Below the pieces are notes generated by a model that was not told the origin of the DNA, searched no databases, and was given only the letters and a program-made list of their open reading frames with translations. A stretch of DNA of 64,000 nt. It comes from Trichomonas tenax (taxonomy: Eukaryota > Parabasalia > Trichomonadida > Trichomonadidae). The DNA lies in NCBI GenBank assembly GCA_023091735.1, contig JALKBU010000104.1, forward strand, positions 20,783 to 84,782, in the 5' to 3' direction. The translations under genes and the position numbers were made by a program. Shown one piece after another: positions 1-10,057 of the stretch (its first letter is position 1; each line of letters starts with the position of its first letter).

Positions 1-92
1 GTTGATGAATGAATGACATTGAGCAGCATATGAAGGATGTCAATTCTGATATGTTTTTTTTTTGCAAAAATATATTCTGTTGAAATAAAGTT

Positions 93-105
93 TAAAACGA
101 ATTCA
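93..105. repeat. Left target-site duplication
   Basis: The 13-bp sequence taaaacgaattca lies directly left of the MITE-like element and is identical to 418-430 on its right side. Confidence 0.75.
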
Positions 106-417
106 ATGTGTAGGGTATAATAAAGAGTCACGAAAAAGTGACATGTTTACATGGCAGTTCTAAATATGTTTTGACATGTAAAGTCTGCCATTATAACAAA
201 GGGTGTTCTATTAAGCTTGATGGACTCTCTAACAAGCTTAGTAGACTCTCTAGAAAGCTTGATAGATTCTCTAATAAGATTTTCAGATGCTATAACAAGT
301 TTAATTGAACTTTATAAATACACATTCTAATTAGCTAACCAATTTTACATGTCAAAATATATTTATAACTGCCATGTAAACACGTCGCTTTTTCATGACT
401 CTTTATTATACCTAACA
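106..417. mobile_element. 312-bp MITE-like element inserted in a gene
   Basis: The ends are inverted repeats of about 70 bp. The left arm starts near 109 with TGTAGGGTATAATAAAGAG. The reverse complement of the right arm starts TGTTAGGTATAATAAAGAG, and both continue through a shared 'catggcagtt' and 'ttttgacatgtaaa'. The element is bracketed by identical 13-bp copies (taaaacgaattca) at 93-105 and 418-430, as expected of a target-site duplication. There is no coding capacity, so it would be moved by a transposase encoded elsewhere. I do not recognise the superfamily; a 13-bp duplication is unusual. Confidence 0.8.
213..310. repeat. 21-bp tandem repeat inside the MITE
   Basis: There are four full units starting at 213, 234, 255 and 276, plus a partial unit at 297. 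Each begins AAG(C/A/T)TT and most contain a GA(C/T)TCTCTA core. The fourth and fifth units are more diverged. The period is exactly 21 bp. The repeat occupies the internal region between the inverted arms. Confidence 0.75.
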
Positions 418-430
418 TAAAACGAATTCA
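418..430. repeat. Right target-site duplication
   Basis: This is the identical 13-bp partner of 93-105. Removing the element plus one copy joins the two halves of the surrounding gene in frame. Confidence 0.75.
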
Positions 431-833
431 TTGTTTACCAGCGTCACTGCGACAAATTGCTTAAAAAGAGCAACAAAAAAGATGAATTTAAGCAATAATT
501 GGCAACTTTATTATGTAAGCACCGACAAATCGGAATCATTCTGTTATTTTCAAGGATGCTTAACTAGGGCAATAACATTTATGTGTGGAAAAACCGCATA
601 TGTCTTAGTTGAAAATTCATCTTTTTATAATTGCACACATTTGGATAGAAATCAATTTGGAGGGGCAATACTTTTTCAATTATCTAGTAGTACAGCTCAT
701 AATGGCCAATTTGAACAACCAATTTAATTGTATATTTAACTCTCTTGTTTACCATAAAATCAATCAAAAATATAAACAATCGTTTTGTTAGGCAAATAAA
801 TAAAAATATATACTGAGCAATATTTATTATACA

Positions 834-3032
834 TTATTTTTCCATATTAGCGCGTTCGCCTCTCTTTGCTGATTTTTGGAATATTTCTAGGAACTTTTCA
901 GGCGAGAAGTTTACAACGGGCTTGTAAGCATTGATTACAGAGTCACAAATATCAAGAATATCTGGCATCATTGTGCGCTTCTTTCCAGATAGAACAAAAT
1001 GCTTGTAAGCTTGATATGCGAGTTGATTTCTTGTAGGGAACTGCCTGCATGCCTTCACTGCCTTCGCATAAATCTTTGTCCATGGAACATGAATGCTGTC
1101 ATCTGAAGGAACGAATTGTTCAACACTTAATGGTGGACGCATTGTCTTTGGATGGATCTTGAATGGTGTGAATTTATATGATGACCACTCTCTGATGTCT
1201 TCAATTGGCTGACTTGGCGGTGGTGATGTTGGATATGAAATCATGTGAGCTGCTTTATTTCTGTCAATAATCTGAATGACATACTTGATCTCATCCTGAG
1301 TATAGTTCTTAAAATCAGACTTAAATTCAGGAACACCGTCAATTGGGATCTCCATTGATGGATTGATAAGATGGACAGTTTTGAACAAAATCGAATTTTT
1401 GAAGTTTGCGAATTCTTCGGGCTTCTTACGTGCCTGAGAATGGAGATAATTTTTGAGTTTGGCAATCCTAATAGAATAATTGACTGCTTCTGGAAGTGGT
1501 GGGAGATCCGTCAATTGGTAGAGGTCCTTCAGAAAAACAATGTGTTTTGAATGGAAAATGAATGGTGAGTTTGCAGGATCTATTGCTGGGAATGCCATTG
1601 AGTTCAGTGTGAACCAGATGCCGACTTGAATTGGAGCAGAAAACTGAACAAAATTATTGGCACCAGTCAATGAAAGTGATGAGCGTCTATGCGCGAGACG
1701 CCATTTAATCTGTGGGATCATAAGGTCAGCATTTTTGTCTCCCTTCTTCTTGAGAGATAAATATAGTGTGAAGAACCAAAAATCTGGATTGCCGAGCTTC
1801 TTTCCACCAGATATAAATTGCATCAAAGTAGAATTTGCCATTTTGACATGTGTTGGATCTGCTCCAAGTGGTATTGGACCGAAAACTTTGTCTCCACGAA
1901 AAGATTTTCTTCGAGAATTTACATTTGAAATATATTCAAGGTATGTTGTTACGTTGCAGATTCTGTTGCACATAATTTCAACAGCACACTCATTTCGAAG
2001 TGCATTTAATGGGAAATCAATCATTTGGTTAGTTCTCTCCTTAGAGAAGTTGGAAAGAAGATTCTTTGAATGACGAAGAACGAATACAGGTGTGTCGCCG
2101 TTATCATCAGACAAGTCATTGACCTCATTTAAGTCCATTTCTTCTACATCAACAGCACGCTGTGCTCGCAAAGATTTGATTTGAGAAATTCCAAAAACTC
2201 CTTGTATGGAACCAGACGCGATTGAAATGAGAAGATCAAACTTCGCATGATCATCGTTATGAGATGAATAATATTGGCGAGCAATATCATTGGCAACTTC
2301 GATAGACTCAGCTTGATTTTTCGCAGCAAGTGATTTCTCAAGTTGTTTTGCTGTGATTTGTTTATAATCTTCAATAAGAATCTTACTTCGTAACTTGATT
2401 ATCTTGCTTTTAATAGCTTCGTCTCCAGGCTTACCAACCATAAGATTGGTTAATACTGATTTAATTTTTTCATAGTTAGTATTGAACTCTGCAAGAGTAG
2501 TGACCTCATCAAGATTTTCAAAGAATACATAATCAGCGGCGGTCAAACAAAACTCTTCTGTGAAATCATTTTTATTTTTAGAAGTAAAGACTTGGCTAAC
2601 TCTTCCACGAGTAAATGGACATGTAACTGATATATTTGGTGTAGAGTTGACAATAATTGCAGTAACATAAAAATTATGGTTATATTTTTGGGTTATTATA
2701 TTGTCACATTCCTTAACATCATACGAGTCAATTTCTCCATCAGTAATTAAAAATAAATGATGAAGTTTTCCAAGAATTTGTTCATATGAAAGTATAGTTT
2801 GTGGTGAGGTTCCTCCAGTTCCCTTTTGGTTTGAAATGGTATTCGAGAACTTTTTAATGTCGACAACATTTGCGTTAGAATTCCAATCTATAATTATATC
2901 ACTATCTCTCCAATATCTTCTGATAATAATATCAACGATTCTCCAATAGTTAATGCAGCTACCTGTTGAACCAGATGTATCTACCGCGAAAACTCTTGGA
3001 ATATTCTCGTCGAAGATTTTAACCTTGTCCAT
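834..3032 (-). CDS. VWA-domain protein
   Basis: A 732-codon protein starting at ATG 3032-3030. The frame stays open a little further upstream to a TTG, but the ATG sits 7 nt from a TCATT initiator-like box and directly precedes the domain. Residues ~12-190 form a von Willebrand A-type fold. The MIDAS metal site DTSGS lies at about residue 18, a Thr in the following loop (GTGGTSP) near residue 72, and LITDGE near residue 94. The remaining ~540 residues resemble no family I can name; they contain an acidic stretch (DLSDDNGDT) and basic patches. VWA domains mediate Mg2+-dependent protein-protein contacts. With no signal peptide or membrane segment, the protein is probably cytosolic or nuclear. 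The frame is intact throughout. Confidence 0.8.
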   Translation of the reverse strand: MDKVKIFDENIPRVFAVDTSGSTGSCINYWRIVDIIIRRYWRDSDIIIDWNSNANVVDIKKFSNTISNQKGTGGTSPQTILSYEQILGKLHHLFLITDGEIDSYDVKECDNIITQKYNHNFYVTAIIVNSTPNISVTCPFTRGRVSQVFTSKNKNDFTEEFCLTAADYVFFENLDEVTTLAEFNTNYEKIKSVLTNLMVGKPGDEAIKSKIIKLRSKILIEDYKQITAKQLEKSLAAKNQAESIEVANDIARQYYSSHNDDHAKFDLLISIASGSIQGVFGISQIKSLRAQRAVDVEEMDLNEVNDLSDDNGDTPVFVLRHSKNLLSNFSKERTNQMIDFPLNALRNECAVEIMCNRICNVTTYLEYISNVNSRRKSFRGDKVFGPIPLGADPTHVKMANSTLMQFISGGKKLGNPDFWFFTLYLSLKKKGDKNADLMIPQIKWRLAHRRSSLSLTGANNFVQFSAPIQVGIWFTLNSMAFPAIDPANSPFIFHSKHIVFLKDLYQLTDLPPLPEAVNYSIRIAKLKNYLHSQARKKPEEFANFKNSILFKTVHLINPSMEIPIDGVPEFKSDFKNYTQDEIKYVIQIIDRNKAAHMISYPTSPPPSQPIEDIREWSSYKFTPFKIHPKTMRPPLSVEQFVPSDDSIHVPWTKIYAKAVKACRQFPTRNQLAYQAYKHFVLSGKKRTMMPDILDICDSVINAYKPVVNFSPEKFLEIFQKSAKRGERANMEK

Positions 3033-3037
3033 AAAAA

Positions 3038-3042
3038 ATGAT
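3038..3042 (-). promoter_or_regulatory. Initiator-like TCATT box of the VWA gene
   Basis: TCATT on the minus strand fits the trichomonad initiator TCA+1YW. Transcription from the A would leave a 5'UTR of about 7 nt before the ATG at 3032, as is common in these protists. This is inferred from position and motif only. Confidence 0.45.
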
Positions 3043-3137
3043 ATGAAAAAACTGACAACCAAAATTTTTCGAAAAATGGCGGAATTGCGATTAAAATTTT
3101 TATTGAAGAATTTGTATAACTACATTGTAAAACTGTT

Positions 3138-3195
3138 GGGTATAATAAAGAGTCACGAAAAAGTAACTATAAATTGTCGTGACTTTTTAATACTT
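3138..3195. mobile_element. 58-bp foldback related to the 106-417 MITE
   Basis: The left part, GTATAATAAAGAGTCACGA with a few bases either side, matches the end of the 312-bp element. It then folds back onto TCGTGACTTTTTAATAC after a loop of about 15 nt. It looks like a minimal internally deleted copy that keeps only the terminal arms. It lies 100 bp upstream of the VWA gene start. Confidence 0.6.
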
Positions 3196-3434
3196 AAAAA
3201 ATAAATTACGACAATTATTTTTAATCCAAATTTTTTTTTTTATGAAAAATTGATTTTGGCATAATAAAACTTTACCAACAATTATTTCAGTCACTGACAT
3301 TCAAGCTAAGAAATGGAGAAATTTTAAATTTAAAATTGGTAAAATGCGACAAATATTTTACCCTTTTTTGTAAAATATGCCAAGGCGATGTGGATAATCG
3401 TTTTTCCCAGAATATATATTTTGTGCGGCAGTAT

Positions 3435-4072
3435 TTTTCCTTCTGCGGTGTAGTCCCGCGACCTTCATAACTTTTTATCTGATCAATATTTTTTCGATTT
3501 GAAAGTACTTTCATGTACATATTGATAGTTGTCTATCCAATGGTGTAAGTGGCACAGTCTATATATCTATCAAATCATTGATTGCATTACAAATCGTCCA
3601 AAAATATACGATTTCCAGCATAAATGTATGCACTAATATGCAGCATATGATATTTTTATGTGTATTATTGATTCAAATGCCTCTTATACGCTTAAAATTA
3701 AAAATGCAACTAATTCATTAATTGATTTGAGGGCGATTATACACATGAAAATTATTGAATTTGATGGGATTTGGATTTGCAGCTGTAATAATGTAAAATT
3801 TTAGAATCTTAGATTTGGCAATGAAAAAAAAATTATGCGCTGAGACACCATCTTTCCTCAGCGCTGCATATTAGTGCATACATTTATGCTGGAAATCGTA
3901 TATTTTTGGACGATTTGTAATGCAATCAATGATTTGATAGATATATAGACTGTGCCACTTACACCATTGGATAGACAACTATCAATATGTACATGAAAGT
4001 ACTTTCAAATCGAAAAAATATTGATCAGATAAAAAGTTATGAAGGTCGCGGGACTACACCGCAGAAGGAAAA
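3435..4072. repeat. Perfect 209-bp inverted repeat with 220-bp spacer
   Basis: Positions 3435-3643 and 3864-4072 are reverse complements. I compared them base by base and found no mismatch. The spacer (3644-3863) is AT-rich and carries no ORF. Just outside the arms are similar direct words: 'tttttccc...attttgtgc' at about 3401-3427 and 'tttttcccattttgtgc' at about 4074-4090. It could be a recent foldback transposon or a snap-back duplication. Confidence 0.85.
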
Positions 4073-4462
4073 TTTTTCCCATTTTGTGCAATATCTAAAT
4101 CGATAAAGATAAGTGTAATTTTGCATATGATATCTTCATACACATTATAATCTTTTCTTCGTTAAGGTTTTGCTCCATATTCATTAGCTTACCACAATTC
4201 AAGATGATCTCCCGAATACTACAAAAAATTCGAGATTATGATAAACACCTGTGTATTAAACCGGAGTTTGCTTCTAAAACAAAAATAAAATTTATATATC
4301 GCGACGATAGATCCTTATTTGGCCTGCGGTTTACTAATTTTTGAAAAGTGCACTTTTCTCGAGATTGCGCAGGCTAAATTTTATGGTGGCTTTTTCCATA
4401 ATTAATATATCGCTATATATTCATGATATACTTGTGATGTTCAAATAGCTTTGCAAAGTCCG

Positions 4463-4920
4463 TTATGAAGAATAAGGGGGTCCAACTTTTATCAATACAA
4501 AATTATTTGCAAACCAAAATGGCGCTGTTTGAATTACAACATTCAAATACGGAAAATATGTTTCTTTCAATCGATTGCATCCATTAACTATCACAGGTGG
4601 TAAAACAAAAATCTTTGTTGCCGACAAATCAATTACTTCAACTAGTGATTGCTCTGCTAAACCAATATTAATGCTTTTAAAAGTTTCAGATAAAACCAAT
4701 TTTTTCATGGAACATCCAAAAAATGCATATATATGTTCGTGGTTACAACAGGATGTATTATTCCATTAATAACACAAGTAGATGGAACATATATATCTTT
4801 TGTAATACTTAGATCAATAGATGAAAGATATGGTCTCACACAATTTCCTATAATAAATCCTTCTTTGGTAAGCAGTCCAGTATATTGTATATCATTATCA
4901 GTAATATTATATTCTGTCAC
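4463..4920 (-). pseudogene. BspA-like LRR fragment, frameshifted (copy 1)
   Basis: The N-terminal 72 codons (TEYNITDNDIQYTGLL...) are about 75% identical to the copy at 7889-8590. At about 4705 the homology moves to another frame (MKKLVLSETFKS...) and continues to about 4463, where it stops short of the C-terminal part. Upstream there is no in-frame ATG, only an in-frame TGA. At about 4995-5050 on the same strand a separate snippet matches the C-terminal end of the 7889-8590 copy (TCYIKR...LAFSTIA), suggesting a lost tandem neighbour. The family resembles trichomonad BspA/LRR_5 surface proteins. This copy is certainly broken. Confidence 0.65.
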
Positions 4921-5216
4921 ATTCTTTCATAAACAAAATGAGGAATCAAAATATTAAAATTGAGGTTATTTATTTTCATATAACACAATAAAATCATTGC
5001 AATTGTACTAAATGCCAATGTACATCTTTTGATGTAGCATGTATCTAAAATCATGAATAAGTTAATTAACATTGCTATATAAGAAATAAGTGTATTCAAA
5101 TGATAATAAAATATTATTTATCCATTACCCTGATATGATTAACATTGCAATTCGTGTAGATATCTCTTAAAACGATTATCGATCTGATAGCACCAAAGAA
5201 AACTGTGAATTATAGG

Positions 5217-7164
5217 CTATGTGTCTAATGATACTAAATATTCATTTAAATTGCCACCAAGATTACATGCATACATATACGCAGTTCTTCCAGTTATGTC
5301 TCTTGCTTCAATATCAGCACCGAGATCCACCAACATTTTAATAGATGCTCTGCTTCCCTTATATGCTGCCAATATCAATGGTGTTTTTCCACCTTCATAT
5401 CTTGATTCAATGCTCACTCCATGTTCGATCAACACTTTGATTACTTCTGGCTGATCATTGCAAATAGCAATTTCCATAGGAAATGGATCGATATTCCCAT
5501 GGGCATTAGGACTCAATCCTTCCATGATTAGTTTATTGACAATTTCAACATTTCCAGAACTGCATGCAGCAAGAAAATATGGTATTCCTCCTTCTCTGTG
5601 AATACTAAAACATCGATTAAGAAGCCGATAAACAATTTCATTCATTCCTGCTTTGACTGCTTCATACAATGGATCTATTCTTGAAAGTGGATTAACATAT
5701 GCACCAAGATCAAGTAATTTTAAAGCTAAATCTTGTCGGCAATTTCGAAGAGCTTTGATTAGAGGAGTCACACCAAATCTGTTATTTATATTAATGTTGG
5801 CACCCAATTCAATCAATTTTTCTGCTATATTGTTATGTTCCTTTCGAATTGATTCCAATAAAGGAGTGTTTCCATAATAATCTCTTACCTCAATGCTTGC
5901 TCCTAAATCTATTAAAAAATTAAAAATTTCGAAATTTCCACTCCGAGCTACAGCAATGAGAGGTATTTGATGATTTGAATTTGGTATTTTAATATTGCGG
6001 ACTATATCAATAAGTTTAACAGCAAGTGTGTTTTGATGCCTTGAAATGGCTTCTAACAGAAGATCATAAAAATAATTTTGAGGCAAAGTTTGTTGATTTT
6101 CTTTAATGGTATCAACAAACATTAATGCATTTTCTTCGGATTCAAATTTTGATGGTAATATCACATTTGGACATATTTTATAAAATTTAGCTGCTGTCAT
6201 CACATAATGATTATATATGGCGAAATCATAAGGTGTTTTGCCAATGTAACGACAGCCAAAAGACACTAAGTCATCAATGAGAAAAGGAATTCCAAAAGGA
6301 ACACATTTGAAAACCATTTTGTTAATATTAGATACAGATGATATAAAATAAAAAAGTGCTCTTAGATTAAAATAAAGATTGTCAAATTTTGGAATTTCCA
6401 AACCATAAATTTCATGAAATCTCATAACTTAATCAAAGTTATGCATTTTGAGCGCAAATACAATTTCTTCTTTCTTAGGTTTTGTAATTTTCAAACATTC
6501 CTCTATGATTTCATTACATTCTCCCTGCAGACTCAATTTCAAACAATTCCGATCTAATTGCTTCCCGATGCTTCTCAAGAATCTGAAGCATGATATTGAA
6601 CCATATTTACAGCAAAATTTAATGAGATCGTTATTTGGATCTGTTACTGATAGATTAAAGTCATTTGATTTTCTGATATTCTTGATTAATCCCTTATTGT
6701 CATCATAAAAAATGCATTCATGCATTGGATCATTGAAATATAATGGTTGAATAAAATCTTTTTGATCAATGCGATTATGCTTTAGTTGAGAATTCCTTTG
6801 AAAATTTCCATAATTTAAATAATATAACCAATTATGATCGAACTTAATATTGTATTTGTTCTCAAATAATTTGTAAAAAATAATGATATCATATACATGT
6901 CGAAGAATTTTTGTTTTCTGATAAAGACCATCCAGGAGCTCCCAATAGTCCATCCAGAGTTTAACACGTGGTGCGCATGCTATCGATATCACATTGTATA
7001 TTGCTTGAATGTCTCTTTTCTTTAAACTGTTTGACCAAAAAATCCAAAAGTTCGTTTTGTTCTCCATGCTTCATGTTCATTATCATATCATCTATCTCCA
7101 CGTACTCATTATATTTGTCCATGAAGAACTCGAATTTCTCGATAAATTCTTTGTTTTCATTCAT
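5217..7164 (-). pseudogene. Ankyrin-repeat protein gene with one frameshift and one stop
   Basis: The gene begins at ATG 7164 (MNENKEFIEKF...). At 7013-7024, within the codons for QFKEKR, homology shifts to a second frame and continues as a ~190-codon helical N-terminal domain (DUF3447-type context). That frame meets an in-frame TAA at 6429-6431. The ATG at 6425-6423 is in the same phase and continues into 402 codons with about seven or eight ankyrin repeats (GNTPLLESI, GVTPLIKAL, GKTPLILAAYKG and similar), ending at 5217. Combined length of about 645 residues is normal for the trichomonad ankyrin family. Only two lesions separate it from an intact gene, so inactivation is recent or these are assembly errors. 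Confidence 0.8.
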
Positions 7165-7559
7165 TTCAAATGAATGGCATAATTATTATCGTCACGATTA
7201 CCAATTTAAAATTATCAATTTTGATAAAAATTTTAGGGTCATATAACATTACCTTCATTGCATGAAAGTAATATATTGTCTGAAAGTTTTTAAAATCATT
7301 TGCTTATTTTCATGAAAACGAATCTTTTGTATCAATCATTCATTTGCGTATCAAAATGTGTTCTTATTCATTACAATCAGCATTATAAAAATTTTTCCAC
7401 AATTATTTATGAGCCTGGATGAATCGATCTCATTTGATTTCTTTTAAGTGAAAAACGGCATATAACTGAATCAAAAAGATAGTAGCTTTAACAGCTATTA
7501 TCCTTATTTTGATGCATATCAAGTTTTGGAATCTTCGGCTTCTTATTGTAATAATCATC
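7165..7559. other. Intergenic, nothing recognised
   Basis: AT-rich sequence between the broken ankyrin gene and a BspA-like fragment. I see no ORF of note, no RNA gene and no convincing repeat. Confidence 0.5.
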
Positions 7560-7820
7560 TGTTTAATACAATTGGTAATTCTGAAATCTTTGTGGCAGAT
7601 AAGTCAACAACCTCTACCAAAGATCCTTCAAGCATTCTATGAGAAATCGATTAGAAATTTTGGGGTAAAACTATTTATATATATAGAACATCTATAAAAT
7701 GCATATATGCTCGTGGATACAACAGGGTATGTTATTCCGTTAATAACGTAAGTAGATGGAACATATATATATATCTTGGACAATACTTCGATCAATAGAT
7801 GAAAAATATGGTCTCACTTC
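7560..7820 (-). pseudogene. Degenerate BspA-like fragment (copy 3)
   Basis: The DNA aligns with 8260-8500 of the neighbouring copy. Both keep 'gcagataagtcaacaac', 'aacagggta' and 'acgtaagtagatggaacat'-type words. This stretch has indels and no continuous frame, and both ends are missing. It is a relic of tandem duplication of this gene. Confidence 0.7.
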
Positions 7821-7888
7821 AATAATGTAAATTTATTTTCAATGTGTTACTTTTATTTTAAATAACTATATTGTCACTTAATGTACAT

Positions 7889-8590
7889 CTACAAGTTAAC
7901 AATTGCACTATAAATGACAATATTAAATGACAATGTACTTCTTTTGATGTAGCATGTATGGAATCGGATTTTATTAAAGCAATAATCTTGGATAACTTGG
8001 AATTTTGGGTTATTTGTTGGTCCTTCATATTTCGATGAAACAATGACACTCGAAAAATTTGCTATTAATAAATCATCGAGTTTTTTCTTTGCGCAGTATT
8101 TCAATGTACCTCCAGTTGAATATTCGAATGCCCTATCATTAATTGTTAAATCTTCAAAGCAATATAAAATGAAATTGCGAGTATACCAAAATGCCGAAAG
8201 TTGTATAATAACTTTGTTATAAGGAAAATATATTTCTTTCAGCTTGCTGCAGCCATTCAACATTACATTTGGTATTACTGAAACTTTTGTAGCAGATAAG
8301 TCAACAACTTCTACCAAGGATTTTTCAAGCATTCCATGAGAAACATATTTGAAATTTTCAGGAAAAACTATTTTTCTCATTGAACACGCATAAAATGCAT
8401 AGAAATTTGTGTATATAACAGGGTATTTTATTCCGTTAATAACGCAAGTAGATGGAACATATATGTCTTTGGTAATATTTCGATCAATAGATGAAAGCCA
8501 TGGCTTAACACCATTTCCTATTGTAAATCCTTCTGATTTAAGCAATCCAGTATATTGTATACCATTATCAGTAATGTTATATTCTGTCAC
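7889..8590 (-). pseudogene. BspA-like protein ORF without ATG (copy 2)
   Basis: An open frame of 233 codons, the longest of three related copies. The product has short repeated strands with Leu/Ile spacing (KIVFPENFKYVSHGML, LVEVVDLSATKV, KLKEIYFPYNK), as in BspA-type leucine-rich-repeat surface proteins. The frame starts at GTG. The codon two upstream is an in-frame TAA, and the first in-frame ATG lies 70 codons inside. BspA-like proteins of trichomonads are expected to begin with a signal peptide, which is missing here and in copy 1. It is therefore probably a 5'-truncated, duplicated fragment, although a non-ATG start cannot be excluded. Confidence 0.5.
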
Positions 8591-8907
8591 ACATTATCAT
8601 AAATAAAAGTCAGGAATCATTGTATAAATGTCACTTTTGACGATAAAAACTGTTTGAAGTTAACTTCTCCAAACATTGCTTCACAAATATAATTTATTAT
8701 GGATTATGGGAATCTTATTTCCATGGTAAGTTCATTAGCAAAAATAACTACTTCGTGAATAAAAAGCTTCAAAAATCGACTCAAAAATTTCTTGAACATT
8801 ATTTTATATCAGATATATATTTACCCATATTTAGTTCATAAAATATATGTCACAATCATGCTGATTTGCATTATAAATTAAGTGGATTTACAAATTGTCA
8901 CTTTTTA

Positions 8908-9867
8908 ATGTGTTTATCGCCCGATTGGAAATTTATTGCGAAGAATTTAGATTCATACCTAAACAACAAAAATTTCGTTGAATGCCGGAGTCCCAATGAA
9001 ATGAAGGAAATTCTCAAATATGCTGTTTTAAATTTAAGACAATTTAATTCATTATTCAACAATTTACTGATGAAGCAATCAAAAATTGATTTAATTGAAA
9101 TGCTTAAATGCACTTCAATTAATTTTGATAACAATGTAAAAGATTTGCAATCATTTTTCCAAATTTTAGCAAAAATTACCGATTTTTCATTCTTTTCGAA
9201 ATTTGCTGCTCAATTTTTGGATATACTTGTTATGAAAGATCAGTCAATAACTATGCAGCATCAATTATCTCAACTTGAAGATAAAATCGAAATTAGAGAT
9301 TCCATAATAACAAACCAAGAGAAATCAATATCTTTGCTGAAAAATGATTATATTAAAGCTCTAAAAGAAACGCAATGCAAAGATGAAAACTTCGAGCAAA
9401 TTTATAAGACATTTGAAAAAATTGCAATTGATAAAGATCGTGATGCATGTTTATTTGGAATTACAAATGGATATGATAACGTTAAGCATTTAAATAATAA
9501 TATTTTAACAGAGGCAGCAGCTAAAAATAACTTCATTCCTGCTAAATTTTTAGTTAAATTCGGTTCCAATTATTTTTATAAAGGAAAATTTGAAAATGAT
9601 TCTTTGAGTTGGTTTTGTACAATTGGAAATCTCGAAGCTGTTAAATATTTTTCATCATTACCAAATGTAGATATAAATTCCACAAACTGTGATGGTTATA
9701 CGCCATTAATGATTTCGGTCACTTTTAACAATATTGAGATATGCAAATATTTATTAGAGAAACCAAATGTTAATATAAATTTTTTTTCAAAGAATGGTAA
9801 AACAGTGCTAACATTAACATCAAGAAAAGCAATTATACAACTGTTAAAGGATCATGGAGCAGAATAG
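8908..9867 (+). CDS. Ankyrin-repeat protein, probably 5'-truncated
   Basis: The frame is open from 8842 after an in-frame TAA at 8839. The first ATG is at 8908, giving about 319 codons; the extra upstream codons (HYKLSGFTNCHFL) look coding, so the true start may have been lost. Residues ~1-130 are the helical Asn/Leu/Lys-rich domain that precedes ankyrin repeats in trichomonad proteins. A coiled-coil stretch follows (QLSQLEDKIEIRDSIITNQE). The C-terminal ~130 residues hold about four ankyrin repeats, including GYTPLMISVTFNNIEICKYL and KTVLTLTSRK. It probably works as a protein-binding scaffold; the partner is unknown. It stands alone on the plus strand between minus-strand neighbours. Confidence 0.65.
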   Translation: MCLSPDWKFIAKNLDSYLNNKNFVECRSPNEMKEILKYAVLNLRQFNSLFNNLLMKQSKIDLIEMLKCTSINFDNNVKDLQSFFQILAKITDFSFFSKFAAQFLDILVMKDQSITMQHQLSQLEDKIEIRDSIITNQEKSISLLKNDYIKALKETQCKDENFEQIYKTFEKIAIDKDRDACLFGITNGYDNVKHLNNNILTEAAAKNNFIPAKFLVKFGSNYFYKGKFENDSLSWFCTIGNLEAVKYFSSLPNVDINSTNCDGYTPLMISVTFNNIEICKYLLEKPNVNINFFSKNGKTVLTLTSRKAIIQLLKDHGAE

Positions 9868-10057
9868 AAATTAAATCACAGTTTTTTATAAAAAAGTGTT
9901 TAATAAACATTTTGCACCCCTTAAATCCTTAAATATTGAAGATATATGAATAAAAGTCGAATCAGTATTCTCAAAATCTATGGGGTATTTATGATTGCAT
10001 GAATACATCATAAGGTGTTGAAAAGGTCGATTTTAAAAAGCAATTTCACAAAATGTT

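Larger units (their letters stand above)
37..727 (+). pseudogene. Secreted beta-helix (Pmp-like) surface protein gene, split by a transposon
   Basis: An ATG at 37 opens a frame encoding a short hydrophobic leader (MSILICFFFAKIYSV), which looks like a signal peptide. The frame is interrupted after position 105 by a 312-bp inverted-repeat element. It resumes in the same phase after the duplicated 13 bp at 418-430 and runs to TAA at 725-727. The downstream part has the Cys/Asn/Gly-rich look of trichomonad polymorphic-membrane-protein-like beta-helix proteins (for example FYNCTHL followed by FGGAILF). The protein would be far shorter than that family, so the 3' part is probably also lost. Only the segment from about 431 is an open frame today, and it has no ATG of its own until 482. 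The family assignment is by pattern and moderately sure. The interruption is read directly. Confidence 0.6.

Noticed and set aside
3287..3520. 77-codon ORF overlapping the 209-bp inverted repeat
   Set aside because: Half of it lies in a repeat arm and the mirror arm does not preserve a frame; no coding character.
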